Shown here in pieces: positions 43,864 to 52,705 of a stretch of 64,000 bases of DNA. Below the pieces are notes generated by a model. That model ran no database searches and was not told the origin of the DNA. It worked only from the letters and a program-made list of their open reading frames with translations. Position 1 is the first letter of the stretch. Every line of letters begins with the position of its first letter. The translations under genes were made by a program, and so were the position numbers. Source of the DNA: Rurimicrobium sp040387755 (GTDB lineage: Bacteria > Bacteroidota > Bacteroidia > Chitinophagales > Chitinophagaceae); contig JAZKDB010000002.1 of NCBI GenBank assembly GCA_040387755.1, forward strand, positions 682,001 through 746,000. Reading direction: 5' to 3'.

Positions 43864-44724
43864 ATGAACAAAATAATATTAGGTGCAGCGATAATTTTAG
43901 GACTTGGGTTATCAACAGCAAACGCTCAAAACAAGTCAATTTCTAAAACAAAAAAATCAATAAAAATGGAAAACAAACAAAAAGTAGTAAGCCTACTAAA
44001 AGCAATTGAAACAGGTGCAACAGAACCTATAGGATATATCAATCCCAACAAATACATCCAGCACAACTTGGGTGTTGCTGACGGTCTTGCAGGTTTTGGG
44101 GCCTTGTTACAAGCACTGCCACCCAACTCGGCAAAAGTAAATACAGTTCGTTCATTTCAAGACGGCGATTTTGTTTTCACTCATACGAGCTACAATTTCT
44201 TCGGACCAAAAATCGGCTTTGACATTTTCAGATTTGAAGACGGTAAAATTGTAGAACATTGGGACAATTTACAAGAAACCGCAAAACCAAACCCAAGTGA
44301 ACATACGATGGTTGACGGTGCAACGGAAATCAAAGACCTTGACAAGACAGATGCAAACAAAACTTTGGTTAGAAATTTTGTGGACGACATTTTGGTAAAT
44401 GGCAAAATGCAAAAATTGGCTGGTTACTTTGACGGGGATAACTACATCCAACATAATCCAAACATCCCTGACCAACTTTCAGGACTTGGAGCAACGCTTG
44501 AAGCGTTAGGAAAACAAGGTGTCTTTTTGAAATACGACAAAATTCACCGAGTGCTAGGCGAAGGAAATTTTGTATTAGTTGTTAGCGAAGGTCATTTCGG
44601 AAAGGACTACAACTCATTTTATGATTTGTTCAGAGTTGAAAATGGCAAAATTGCCGAACATTGGGACGTAATAGAACAAATTGCCCCAAAAGAAAATTGG
44701 AAAAACAACAACGGAAAGTTCTAA
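43864..44724 (+). CDS. Secreted protein with two NTF2/SnoaL-like domains
   Basis: 286 residues. Signal peptide (MNKIILGAAIILGLGLSTANA), then two similar halves of about 120 residues. Matching blocks are KYIQHNLGVADGLAGFGALLQAL / NYIQHNPNIPDQLSGLGATLEAL and FEDGKIVEHWDNLQE / VENGKIAEHWDVIEQ. The E-H-W-D pattern with upstream YIQHN is typical of SnoaL-like polyketide cyclase/NTF2 domains. The fused pair in one exported chain would form an internal pseudo-dimer. Reaction unknown. Probably regulated by the AraC gene upstream. Confidence 0.8.
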   Translation: MNKIILGAAIILGLGLSTANAQNKSISKTKKSIKMENKQKVVSLLKAIETGATEPIGYINPNKYIQHNLGVADGLAGFGALLQALPPNSAKVNTVRSFQDGDFVFTHTSYNFFGPKIGFDIFRFEDGKIVEHWDNLQETAKPNPSEHTMVDGATEIKDLDKTDANKTLVRNFVDDILVNGKMQKLAGYFDGDNYIQHNPNIPDQLSGLGATLEALGKQGVFLKYDKIHRVLGEGNFVLVVSEGHFGKDYNSFYDLFRVENGKIAEHWDVIEQIAPKENWKNNNGKF

Positions 44725-44733
44725 ACAGACAAA

Positions 44734-44935
44734 CCCGCTGTTCGGGATGTTCGGAAGGGCCCGCCTGTTCCTGTTCGGATAGGCGATAATGTGGATTTCT
44801 TAATCCGCTGTCAGCACTACAATACATAGAGTTCTTTAAAAAAAAAAAAATAGCCGAATTTATATAATGGAGATTACAAATCTCCTTTTATCTGCTGTTC
44901 GGGATGCGCTGTCGCTAACATCCTGGACAGCGTGC
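44734..44935 (+). repeat. ~200-bp dispersed repeat, copy B
   Basis: Direct repeat of 41863-42073, in the same orientation, about 85-90% alike by eye with small indels in the A-run and near GGCGATAATG. It starts 10 nt after the NTF2-like stop codon. The rest of 44725-45091 has no gene. Confidence 0.85.
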
Positions 44936-45091
44936 GGGGGGTGCAAAACTGTGCCATCAGACAATGAATGGCCATTTCTTATCCTGCCCATACATACATA
45001 AATGCTAAATAAAATATTTTTCATATATTCGTTTTTCTTTGAGGAGCAATAGTTTGGCCGGATAAAGAGATAACCTCCAAAAATTTGAATA

Positions 45092-45535
45092 ATGAATACA
45101 CTACAATTGCTTCTTGCCGATGATGATGCTGATGATTGCATTTTCTTCAGAGAAGCGCTTGAAGAATTGCCCATAGCAACACATCTGAATACGGTAAACG
45201 ACGGAGTGCAGCTGATGCAGTATCTGCACCAGAACGAAAGGCAATTGCCGCACATCCTGTATCTGGATATGAATATGCCGCGCAAAAATGGCGTTGATTG
45301 TCTGCGGGAAATAAAACTCAACCCTAAGCTCATCACGCTTCCTGTCATCATATTTTCTACTTCTATTGACCATGATATGGCAGAGCAGCTGCACGAGTAT
45401 GGGGCGCACTATTATATACGCAAGCCTGCCGAGTTTTCAAAGCTTAAAAAGGTTATCCTCAGGTCTATACATCTTATCAGTGAGCCCAGACACCAACAAC
45501 CGGATAAGGAAAATTTCATCTTAACAGAAACGTAG
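45092..45535 (+). CDS. Single-domain response regulator (Rcp1-like)
   Basis: 147 residues, receiver domain only. LLLADDDADDCIFFREAL gives the acidic cluster, YLDMNMPRKNG holds Asp59, IFSTS and KPAEF supply the Thr/Ser and Lys switches. This DDDADD type is common in Bacteroidota next to hybrid or PAS kinases. No output domain; it would pass phosphate on or bind a partner. The kinase gene starts 4 nt after its stop. Confidence 0.9.
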   Translation: MNTLQLLLADDDADDCIFFREALEELPIATHLNTVNDGVQLMQYLHQNERQLPHILYLDMNMPRKNGVDCLREIKLNPKLITLPVIIFSTSIDHDMAEQLHEYGAHYYIRKPAEFSKLKKVILRSIHLISEPRHQQPDKENFILTET

Positions 45536-45539
45536 TTGT

Positions 45540-47792
45540 ATGACCAATCCCCAAGGCTCGCTATCAAGAATAAGAATCATCTATCTGGCAACTACCCTGC
45601 TTTTGGCTGCTCTTTCTGTTTTCTCTTTTGTAAAAATCAAAAGTCTGATTGACTCATCACAATGGGTGAATCATACGAATAAGGTAAACCTCTGTCTGCA
45701 AAAAATCTCAATGGCAGTTATTGATGCCGAATCGAATCAAAAGAGTTTTCTGCTTATCGGAGATTCTACATGTCTGCGGAGGAGAGATGCATCAATCGCT
45801 ACTCTTGCTGCTCAGCTCAATCTGGTTGAAAATCTTACTAAAGACAATCCGACACAAAACGAAAATATAAAAATGCTGAGGGCTGGAATCGGCGAAAAGA
45901 TACTGAGTATGCAGCTAGTGATGGATGCCTATTCGCCAACGGAAATGAGCATCGGATTTAAAAACAATATTGCTGAAGGCATAGAGAAAGCAAATAATGT
46001 ACAGAAGATTATTCGGACTATTGCTGACAATGAAGCCAAGCTGCTGCGGGAGCGCAGTGAAAAATATAATCGGCTGGCCTCCATTGCTCCTGTTTTTATT
46101 ATTGTGCTGTGCCTGGGTGCTTTGCTGATTCTTTTGATTTCATATTTCAGAATAAGTAAGGCCTTGCAACATTCGCTGAACTTAGAGAAGGCGGTAATAG
46201 ACCATACAATACAGACTGAAAAAATTAAAGAATTGCAAAAAATATTTGCTCAGGCACCTGTAACTATTGTCTTGTACCGTGGAGCTAATTTTGTGGTGGA
46301 TGTGATTAATGAGAGTGCTTTGCACATGTGGGGTAAAACTTATGATGAAGTCATCAACAGGTCCTTATTTGATATTTCGCCGGAACTCAGGGATGTGATG
46401 GAGCCCATCCTCCAACATATTGTACAAACGGGCGAACCTTTTGTAGGGAAGGAATTTCCGGCGCAATATGTACGTGGGGGCAAATTGCGCAGCGGCTATT
46501 TTGATTTTTCTTATCAACCCCTGATAGATGGCGAAGCTAATATCACGGGGATAGTGGCTGTGGGCACTGATGTTACAGAGCAGGTACTCTCCAGAAAAAA
46601 GATTGAAGAAAGTGAGCATCGTCTGCGGGAATTATCGTTATTGCTGGAACAAAAGGTAAAGGAAAGAACCGAAGAGCTGGCTACAAGCGAAAAGAAATTT
46701 TACGACTTATTTAATCTTTCGCCGGTGTGTAAAACGCTGGCCGAAGTTGCCTCCGGTAACATCATCCTGGTGAATGATGCTTTTACTGAGGTATTCGGGT
46801 ACAGCAGAGCAGAAACCCTCCATAAAAGCTCGACCGAACTGGGCATGATTAGCCCCGAAACGCGAAATCGCATCATCAATGAGTTGCAGACAAAAGGGAG
46901 AGTACAAAATGAAGAGTACGAGTTTATTAAAAAGTCGGGCGAAAAACTGTATGCCTTAACGTCTGCCGAAATTATTAAGATAGGGAATAAGGAATTCTAC
47001 CTGGGTGCCTACAATGACATCAGCGACCGGAAAAAGGCAGAAAAGAACATTGAACAAAAAAACGTGGAGCTGGAAAAAATGAATAAAGAACTTCAATCGT
47101 TTGCCTACATCTCCAGCCACGACCTGCAGGAACCACTGAGAAAAATACAAACTTTTGCAACGCGTATTACCCAAAAAGAGCAGGACAACTTAACAGAAAA
47201 TGGCCGTGAAATGTTTGTCCGTATGCAGGAGGCTGCCAAAAGGATGCAGAGGCTGATTGAAGATTTGCTGGCTTACTCGCGCACCAACACGGCTGAACAG
47301 AAATTTGTACTGAAAGATCTTAATGAAATTGTAGAAGACGTAAAGGAAGAACTGCAGGAAGAGCTAAAGGAAACAAATGCCCTTATCGAAACAAGGGGTT
47401 TATGTGTAGTCAATATCATTCCTTTTCAGTTTCGACAGCTTCTGCACAATCTTATCGGTAATGCTTTGAAATTCGCAAGTCTGGCAGGGAACCCTGTTAT
47501 AAAAATTGAAAGTGAAATTAATGAGGGGGCAACATTTAATGAGCCTAAGCTATTGGCACAAAAAAGGTATTGCCATATCTCTATAAGTGATAATGGAATT
47601 GGCTTTGAGCAACAATACAGCAACAAAATTTTCGAGGTCTTTCAGCGACTGCATAGTAAAACCGAGTATAAAGGAACAGGGATTGGGCTGGCTATTGTAA
47701 AGAAAATAGTAGACAATCATGGCGGTATTATTACTGCCCAAAGCGAACTAAACAAAGGAGCCAGATTTGATATTTATCTTCCTGTATCGTAG
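45540..47792 (+). CDS. CHASE3-PAS-PAS sensor histidine kinase
   Basis: 750 residues. Membrane segment at about 12-32, a periplasmic CHASE3-like helical domain (about 33-175, with MAVIDAESNQKSFLLIGD), second membrane segment about 180-203, PAS domains about 225-345 and 385-505, then HisKA with SSHDLQEPLRK (His527) and HATPase_c at the end (NLIGNALKFAS, DNGIGFEQQY, GTGIGLAIVKKIV). The phytochrome-like SHDLQEPLRK core is typical of kinases paired with Rcp1-type regulators, as here. Signal unknown; CHASE3 senses extracytoplasmic cues. Confidence 0.92.
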   Translation: MTNPQGSLSRIRIIYLATTLLLAALSVFSFVKIKSLIDSSQWVNHTNKVNLCLQKISMAVIDAESNQKSFLLIGDSTCLRRRDASIATLAAQLNLVENLTKDNPTQNENIKMLRAGIGEKILSMQLVMDAYSPTEMSIGFKNNIAEGIEKANNVQKIIRTIADNEAKLLRERSEKYNRLASIAPVFIIVLCLGALLILLISYFRISKALQHSLNLEKAVIDHTIQTEKIKELQKIFAQAPVTIVLYRGANFVVDVINESALHMWGKTYDEVINRSLFDISPELRDVMEPILQHIVQTGEPFVGKEFPAQYVRGGKLRSGYFDFSYQPLIDGEANITGIVAVGTDVTEQVLSRKKIEESEHRLRELSLLLEQKVKERTEELATSEKKFYDLFNLSPVCKTLAEVASGNIILVNDAFTEVFGYSRAETLHKSSTELGMISPETRNRIINELQTKGRVQNEEYEFIKKSGEKLYALTSAEIIKIGNKEFYLGAYNDISDRKKAEKNIEQKNVELEKMNKELQSFAYISSHDLQEPLRKIQTFATRITQKEQDNLTENGREMFVRMQEAAKRMQRLIEDLLAYSRTNTAEQKFVLKDLNEIVEDVKEELQEELKETNALIETRGLCVVNIIPFQFRQLLHNLIGNALKFASLAGNPVIKIESEINEGATFNEPKLLAQKRYCHISISDNGIGFEQQYSNKIFEVFQRLHSKTEYKGTGIGLAIVKKIVDNHGGIITAQSELNKGARFDIYLPVS

Positions 47793-47822
47793 ACCCGACA
47801 ATGCGGCAAACAGCAGTCAGGA

Positions 47823-48233
47823 TTAGAAAGGCCTGAGTTGCTGATAGAGCAGCGAACCCAATAACATGAGGAGTACACCAATAGACAGCATCGAAAAGTG
47901 AAGGACATTAAAATCCTTTACGAGGACTACCTGTATCAATATCCAACCCGAAAGCAGCAGACCTTGTGCCAGAATAAAAAGGGGAAAGTGCTTCTGCCTT
48001 TTGATGGTGATAATGGCTGCTATAATATTCATGATTCCGTTGACTACAAACAGGGTGATACCGGGTATTAAAAAAGTGCTGAATGGCGAATGCGCCAGAT
48101 AGGCAACACTCATTCCCATTTTCTCTCCTGTAGGATCTATTATAAATAAAGTGCCGGCAATTAAGGCATTGACAGCTGTAAGCAATAAAAGGCCAATAGA
48201 AATGATTCTGGAAAATTTGACTATTCTGTTCAT
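47823..48233 (-). CDS. Hypothetical membrane protein, four segments
   Basis: 136 residues, almost entirely four membrane helices (IISIGLLLLTAVNALIAGTLFI, FLIPGITLFVVNGIMNIIAAI, FPLFILAQGLLLSGWILIQVVLV, FSMLSIGVLLMLLGSLLY). Short proteins of this kind are annotated as uncharacterised inner-membrane proteins in Bacteroidota. No motif points to a substrate. It has its own well-formed promoter at 48266-48296. Confidence 0.65.
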   Translation of the reverse strand: MNRIVKFSRIISIGLLLLTAVNALIAGTLFIIDPTGEKMGMSVAYLAHSPFSTFLIPGITLFVVNGIMNIIAAIITIKRQKHFPLFILAQGLLLSGWILIQVVLVKDFNVLHFSMLSIGVLLMLLGSLLYQQLRPF

Positions 48234-48265
48234 TGTCTGCTTCTATTTGACGATTGGTACAGTGG

Positions 48266-48296
48266 CAAAGTTATTACTAAGCAGGCGTGTCAACAA
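48266..48296 (-). promoter_or_regulatory. Promoter of the four-helix membrane protein
   Basis: On the minus strand TTG (two overlapping options at 48296-48291, spacer 20 or 17) precedes TAACTTTG at 48273-48266. The ATG is 32 nt downstream. Confidence 0.55.
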
Positions 48297-48378
48297 TGAT
48301 ATTGGTCAGCTTTGGTGAGTAGCGCATGTTTATCAAGCGAGACAATATGAGTATCTGCCATAAATTACGACAAAGACT

Positions 48379-49365
48379 TTAGCGCGTCAAAGCTGCTTCT
48401 TTGTAGTATTTTCTTTTATACTCCATGGGTGAGATTCCTGTGATTTTTCTGAACACTTCGCGAAATGCTTTTATATCGGAATAACCGACTTCGTACATAA
48501 TTTCATTGATTGTCTTTCGGTTCATTTCGAATGCTTTTTTGGCAGCTTCTATTTTGACTCTTTGTGCATATTCAAGCGGAGTATTGCCAGTGGCTTTTAT
48601 AAATCTCCGGTCAAAATTTCTTCTGCCCACATTAAATTTAGAGGACAGTTCTTCTATAGAAATTTTTTCGTCCACATGCTGCTCTATGTATGCCTGAGCC
48701 TGCTGCACCATTTCATCATCATGCTTTTTTTGGCCTGTGAAAATGATAAATTCGGATTGGGCACTCCTGTCCATTTGTATCTGAAATACTTTGGAGCAAT
48801 AAATGGCTGTATCTCTGTCGTAATACTTCTCTATCAGATAAATCATAAGATTGAGAAATGAGTAGGCGCCACCATTGGTATAGATGCCCTTTTCGTCGGT
48901 AATTAATTTATCTGCCTGCAAATGTACTTTAGGAAACATGTGCCTGAAATTTTCTATCACCGACCAATGTGTGGAACAGGTTTTTCCGTCGAGTAATCCG
49001 GAGGCTGCAAGCATAAAAGCACCGGTACAAATGGTAGCAATCTCAGCACCTCTTTTGTATTGTTGCTCCAACCAATCCAACAACATTTCATTGCCTCTCA
49101 GAGCCAGTTCATAATTATGATTTAAAGACGGAATAATGATGAGGTCCGTTTTAAGAATAGCAGAGATATTGGTGTGGGGAGTAACGGTAAACAATCCATC
49201 ATTAAACTCTATCTTTTCGGAAATGCCGGCTAATTGAATGGCAAACAATTCGCCTCTGCCCTTTGCTTTATAATAAGCATTTGCTTTCCGGAAAATTTCG
49301 TAAGCGCCTGTGATACTGCTCAGGTTATTTTCTCCATCGGGAACGATAATGGTCAGATGTTTCAT
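48379..49365 (-). CDS. GlxA-like AraC regulator with DJ-1/PfpI domain
   Basis: 328 residues. Residues 1-190 form a DJ-1/PfpI amidotransferase-like domain (LTIIVPDGENNLSSITGAYEIF, IATICTGAFMLAASGLLDGKTCSTHW) and 215-320 an AraC DNA-binding domain with two helix-turn-helix units (ISIEELSSKFNVGRRNFDRRF, INEIMYEVGYSDIKAFREVF). This is the GlxA/FtrA group, whose N-terminal domain is thought to sense ligands rather than catalyse. It is divergent from the DinB gene and may regulate it together with the SRPBCC gene. Confidence 0.9.
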   Translation of the reverse strand: MKHLTIIVPDGENNLSSITGAYEIFRKANAYYKAKGRGELFAIQLAGISEKIEFNDGLFTVTPHTNISAILKTDLIIIPSLNHNYELALRGNEMLLDWLEQQYKRGAEIATICTGAFMLAASGLLDGKTCSTHWSVIENFRHMFPKVHLQADKLITDEKGIYTNGGAYSFLNLMIYLIEKYYDRDTAIYCSKVFQIQMDRSAQSEFIIFTGQKKHDDEMVQQAQAYIEQHVDEKISIEELSSKFNVGRRNFDRRFIKATGNTPLEYAQRVKIEAAKKAFEMNRKTINEIMYEVGYSDIKAFREVFRKITGISPMEYKRKYYKEAALTR

Positions 49366-49383
49366 CCTGCTCTGTTTTTTTTA

Positions 49384-49391
49384 CAAAAGTA
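49384..49391 (-). promoter_or_regulatory. -7 box of the GlxA-like gene
   Basis: Minus-strand TACTTTTG fits TAnnTTTG and ends 18 nt before the ATG. A TTG lies 15 nt upstream (49409-49407). A matching box for the divergent DinB gene, TAGCTTTG, is at 49463-49470. Confidence 0.45.
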
Positions 49392-49498
49392 CTCATTAGC
49401 CTTGTCCAAAACCACCCATCAGAATGTCTATTTTACGCCCCTATAGTGTAGCTATCAGACAATAGCTTTGCAGTATTCAATTTTTTAAAAAAAAAGAC

Positions 49499-49978
49499 AT
49501 GACACAAACAGAAACAATTGTAAAAATGATTTTTGACCGATGGTATGCGTCTCTGAATAATTGTGATGCGTTGCTTCTTTCATTGACAGACGAAGCTTTG
49601 CAAAAGGAGGTTGCACCAGGTAAAAACCGAGGTATTTATTTATTAGGACATCTTATAGCGGTGCATGATGATATGCTCATCCTCCTGGATATGGGCGAAA
49701 AGCTGTATCCGGAACTGTATGAACCATTTATTAAATCTGCTGACAAGACAATGAGCCAACTTCCGTCGGCCGCCGACTTAAGGGCTTTTTGGGCTAACCA
49801 ATGTGCCATCATGAAACAACAGTTTGAACAGCTGAAACCTGAGGACTGGCTTGGCAAGCATACAGCTGTATCGGCGGAAGACTTTGCCAAAGAACCAAAG
49901 CGTAATAAGCTAAATATCATCATCACCCGAACAAGCCATCTGCAATACCATTTGGGGCAATTGACATTACTCAAATAA
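49499..49978 (+). CDS. DinB superfamily protein
   Basis: 159 residues. LLGHLIAVHDDMLILLDMG has the first His ligand and TRTSHLQYHLGQLTLLK the two late ones, in the DinB_2-like layout. Cytoplasmic, metal-binding by family. It starts 134 nt from the divergent GlxA-like regulator and is followed 16 nt later by an SRPBCC gene, likely in one operon ended by the hairpin at 50456-50495. The activity is unknown. Confidence 0.75.
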   Translation: MTQTETIVKMIFDRWYASLNNCDALLLSLTDEALQKEVAPGKNRGIYLLGHLIAVHDDMLILLDMGEKLYPELYEPFIKSADKTMSQLPSAADLRAFWANQCAIMKQQFEQLKPEDWLGKHTAVSAEDFAKEPKRNKLNIIITRTSHLQYHLGQLTLLK

Positions 49979-49994
49979 TCTAAAAACAAACCAA

Positions 49995-50438
49995 ATGAGT
50001 ACATCAAATTATACTACCACTATTGTGGTGGACAATTCGGCAACAGAAGTTTTTGATGCTATCAACAATGTACAGGGCTGGTGGCAGGGAGCGATAGAGG
50101 GAAGTACAGATAAACTGGATGATGAGTTTACTTATCGTATGGAGGAAATTCATTTTTCGAAACAAAAGGTAATAGAGCTTATCCCCAACAAAAGAATAGT
50201 ATGGCTGGTTACTGACAGCATGCTGAATTTTACTCAGGACAAAAGTGAATGGACGGGAACGAAAATTATTTTCGACATCTCGGAACTAAATAAGCAAACC
50301 CAACTGCAATTCACGCATCTGGGCCTGGTACCTGCAATAGAATGTTATGGTGGCTGTTCGGGCGCCTGGCTGCAACTGATTGAGCAAAGCTTGCATAGCC
50401 TGATTACTACGGGAAAAGGAACAATGGTCTTTGGATAG
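49995..50438 (+). CDS. SRPBCC/AHSA1-type protein
   Basis: 147 residues. YTTTIVVDNSATEVFDAINNVQGWW is the first strand and helix of the START/AHSA1 fold, and TGTKIIFDISELNKQTQLQFTHLGLVP and the last helix (CSGAWLQLIEQSLHSLITTGKG) complete it. This small hydrophobic-pocket family binds lipids or other apolar ligands; no fixed activity can be assigned. Paired with the DinB gene upstream, an association I have often seen in this phylum. Confidence 0.85.
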   Translation: MSTSNYTTTIVVDNSATEVFDAINNVQGWWQGAIEGSTDKLDDEFTYRMEEIHFSKQKVIELIPNKRIVWLVTDSMLNFTQDKSEWTGTKIIFDISELNKQTQLQFTHLGLVPAIECYGGCSGAWLQLIEQSLHSLITTGKGTMVFG

Positions 50439-50455
50439 ATTTGAAATGCTTCAGT

Positions 50456-50495
50456 ACAAAAATGCCATTTCCTTTATTGGATTTGGCATTTTTTG
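50456..50495 (+). terminator. Intrinsic terminator after the SRPBCC gene
   Basis: AAAAATGCCA pairs with TGGCATTTTT across a 16-nt loop, with a T-run on the plus strand, 18 nt after the stop codon. Confidence 0.75.
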
Positions 50496-50628
50496 TTTCG
50501 GTAAGCACAATTCTGATTCATAAACCCAGGCTCGGGAACAAACTAAAATAAATACCTTTAAAAAAACCGGGAGCATTTTGTAACCTTTTTCTTTTGTTGC
50601 TACTCTAAATATAAAACCACAAATAATT

Positions 50629-51018
50629 ATGTACACATTACTTAGCGCACAGCCAGAGGAATTCATACCCTTCTTCGCCATTTTCTTTGTCTTTATGGTG
50701 CCCATTACCATTATTTATTTCTACAACCAACAAAAAAGGCGCATCATGGAAGAGCGTCGTCTGATGATAGAAAAGGGCCTTACTCCCCCACCCATGCACG
50801 AAAGTGTATATCAATACCGTGGCGGCCGAAACCCTCTGCACCGAGGGATGAATATGATTGCCATTGCGCTGGGTTTAATAGTGGGCTACTTTATCCATGA
50901 GGGTACCGACCTGCACATGCCCTTTTGCATCATCGGTTCTATTCTCTTTTTCCTAGGTCTTTCTAATATCTTCATTGCAGTTTCGGCAAATAAAAAATCA
51001 GGCATTACACATGAATAA
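50629..51018 (+). CDS. DUF6249-like membrane protein
   Basis: 129 residues. An N-terminal membrane helix (FIPFFAIFFVFMVPITIIYFY), a basic cytoplasmic stretch (QQKRRIMEERRLMIEKGLTPPPM, typical of DUF6249), then two helices (MNMIAIALGLIVGYFI and FCIIGSILFFLGLSNIFIAV). Such proteins begin operons that end in an ECF sigma factor in this phylum. Its last 8 nt overlap the next gene (ATGAATAA). The function is unknown. Confidence 0.75.
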   Translation: MYTLLSAQPEEFIPFFAIFFVFMVPITIIYFYNQQKRRIMEERRLMIEKGLTPPPMHESVYQYRGGRNPLHRGMNMIAIALGLIVGYFIHEGTDLHMPFCIIGSILFFLGLSNIFIAVSANKKSGITHE

Positions 51019-51775
51019 CGGCAAACTCATCTACGGTATAGGCTTAATCACTCTGGCATTAGCCGTGTTTTTCCTTGCTACCAGAGTGCGGGGCAGATTT
51101 CATTTTGGCAATGACACGCATTGGGGGCCTCCCAATATTGTTGCTGTAGATTCTTTCAGCATCAGTGGCATCAAACAACTGAACTCGGAGGGTACCAGTA
51201 ATATTATCATCATCCCTTCGGACGATGAGCGTGTTGTTTTTTATTACAACAAAGACGAAGTAGAAAACCTGAGTACAATAAAGGATAGTGTCTTGCTCAT
51301 AAAATTCAAAAACGATGATTCACATGCATTCAATTTTCGCAAGTCCAGGCACATTAACGTTAAAGTGTACACATGCAACGTAAAGGATATTAAACAGGAA
51401 GGTGTGGGTTCAATTAATGGAGAAGGCATATTGGCTCATGATAATATCAGCTTGAGGAATCAGGGCACGGGCTCAATGGAATTTGATGTACAATGCAAAA
51501 ACATTGACATCTCTAACGGTGGTGTAGGCAGTATTGAAGTGAAGGGGAATACCGAAAATGTAGAACTGACCAATGAAGGAACAGGCAGTATTGATGCAGA
51601 ACATTTAACTGCCAAGGATGCTAAAGCCTTCAATCAGGGTATTGGCTCTATCAGCCTCAATGCCAGCGGCACAATGGATATGACCAATCAGGGTGTGGGC
51701 TCTATTGAGTATAGCGGAACAGGGACTGTAAGTGGCATGCACTCGCAGGGCATAGGCTCTATAAAGAAAAAGTAA
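51011..51775 (+). CDS. DUF2807 (GIN domain) exported protein
   Basis: 254 residues from the ATG at 51011. One N-terminal membrane segment or uncleaved signal (LIYGIGLITLALAVFFLAT), then a right-handed beta-helix-like domain built of repeats such as GVGSINGEG, GTGSMEFDV, GVGSIEVKG, GTGSIDAEH and GVGSIEYSG. This is the head GIN/putative adhesin family (DUF2807). Translation is coupled to the preceding gene. Role in envelope or stress response is assumed from its sigma-factor operon. Confidence 0.85.
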   Translation: MNNGKLIYGIGLITLALAVFFLATRVRGRFHFGNDTHWGPPNIVAVDSFSISGIKQLNSEGTSNIIIIPSDDERVVFYYNKDEVENLSTIKDSVLLIKFKNDDSHAFNFRKSRHINVKVYTCNVKDIKQEGVGSINGEGILAHDNISLRNQGTGSMEFDVQCKNIDISNGGVGSIEVKGNTENVELTNEGTGSIDAEHLTAKDAKAFNQGIGSISLNASGTMDMTNQGVGSIEYSGTGTVSGMHSQGIGSIKKK

Positions 51776-51785
51776 GTCATCGGCA

Positions 51786-52325
51786 TTGGACGAGATAGCA
51801 CTGATACATAAAATAGTCAAAGGCGATACAGAATCATTCAGATATCTGTATCGCCTATATGCTTCATCAGCATGGCAACTGGCTATCTCTGTGTGTAAAC
51901 ACCAGGCCAATGCGGAAGAAGCAGTTCAGAACAGCTTTATTGCTGCCTTCAGGTACATTCATACTTTTCAATTCGAAAGCAGTTTTAAGACCTGGTTGCT
52001 GCGCATTGTCTTCAACGAATCGCTGCGGATACAAAAAAAGGAAAAGAGCTACAAATGGGAAGAACTGGAGACCACTGAAATAGAACATGAAGCTGCTAAC
52101 ATAGATAGTAATGGTATGCTGCAAAAAAAAGAAACCAAGGAACTGGTAGCCAGAACAATGGCCTTGCTCAATGAAAAAGAAGGCATTGCACTTAATTTAT
52201 TTTACCTCGAAGAACTGTCGATAAAAGAAGTGGCCTCTGTTATGGCTTTCAGCGAAGGGAATGTAAAGGTGTTGTTGCACCGAGCCAGAAAAAATTTTAA
52301 ACATCATTTCGAAACAGTAATTTAG
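51786..52325 (+). CDS. ECF-type RNA polymerase sigma factor
   Basis: 179 residues if translation begins at the TTG at 51786; no in-frame ATG or GTG fits the conserved start DEIALIHKIVKGDTESFRYLY, so a TTG start 10 nt after the previous stop is accepted. Region 2 (NAEEAVQNSFIAAFRYIHTFQFESSFKTWLLRI) binds -10 DNA and core polymerase; region 4 (MALLNEKEGIALNLFYLEELSIKEVASVMAFSEGNVKVLLHRARKNF) holds the helix-turn-helix. The following gene starts 4 nt later and may be its anti-sigma partner. Confidence 0.9.
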   Translation: MDEIALIHKIVKGDTESFRYLYRLYASSAWQLAISVCKHQANAEEAVQNSFIAAFRYIHTFQFESSFKTWLLRIVFNESLRIQKKEKSYKWEELETTEIEHEAANIDSNGMLQKKETKELVARTMALLNEKEGIALNLFYLEELSIKEVASVMAFSEGNVKVLLHRARKNFKHHFETVI

Positions 52326-52329
52326 CACT

Positions 52330-52695
52330 ATGATTCAGGATGCACAGCAAAAAGATGGTTTCAGAGAACTCTTGCATATGCAGGAGCCTGCTCCTGTACC
52401 CGATTTTTTGGAGGCAGCTATCATGACTAAAATAGAAGCGCAGCCACAGAAGGTGCAGATTCCTATCAGCCTACAATCAGTTTTCATCCTCAGTTCTCTG
52501 GCGGCAATATATGTTTTGCTTCAACTCGTTGCTATCTATTATTTGCCCGGCTATGGCATCATACAAGACAGCAAGACAATAGTTGCCTTGCTGTTTTGGG
52601 TAAAATTATGTTACGATTTGAATGAGGTTTTACCTTCTATTTTTCAACAATTTCAGGTACACAGAAAAATGAGGCACAGCGGCAAAACTGCTTAA
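52330..52695 (+). CDS. Small membrane protein, possible anti-sigma partner
   Basis: 121 residues. A polar N-terminal part of about 50 residues (DGFRELLHMQEPAPVPDFLEAAIM) and two membrane segments (LQSVFILSSLAAIYVLLQLVAIYY and KTIVALLFWVKLCY). Position 4 nt after the sigma gene and cytoplasmic-tail-plus-membrane layout are like anti-sigma factors, but the Zn-binding HxxxCxxC motif is absent. The 3' part of this gene is duplicated at 53848-53957. Function inferred from context. Confidence 0.6.
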   Translation: MIQDAQQKDGFRELLHMQEPAPVPDFLEAAIMTKIEAQPQKVQIPISLQSVFILSSLAAIYVLLQLVAIYYLPGYGIIQDSKTIVALLFWVKLCYDLNEVLPSIFQQFQVHRKMRHSGKTA

Positions 52696-52705
52696 CTGCT
52701 ATTTT

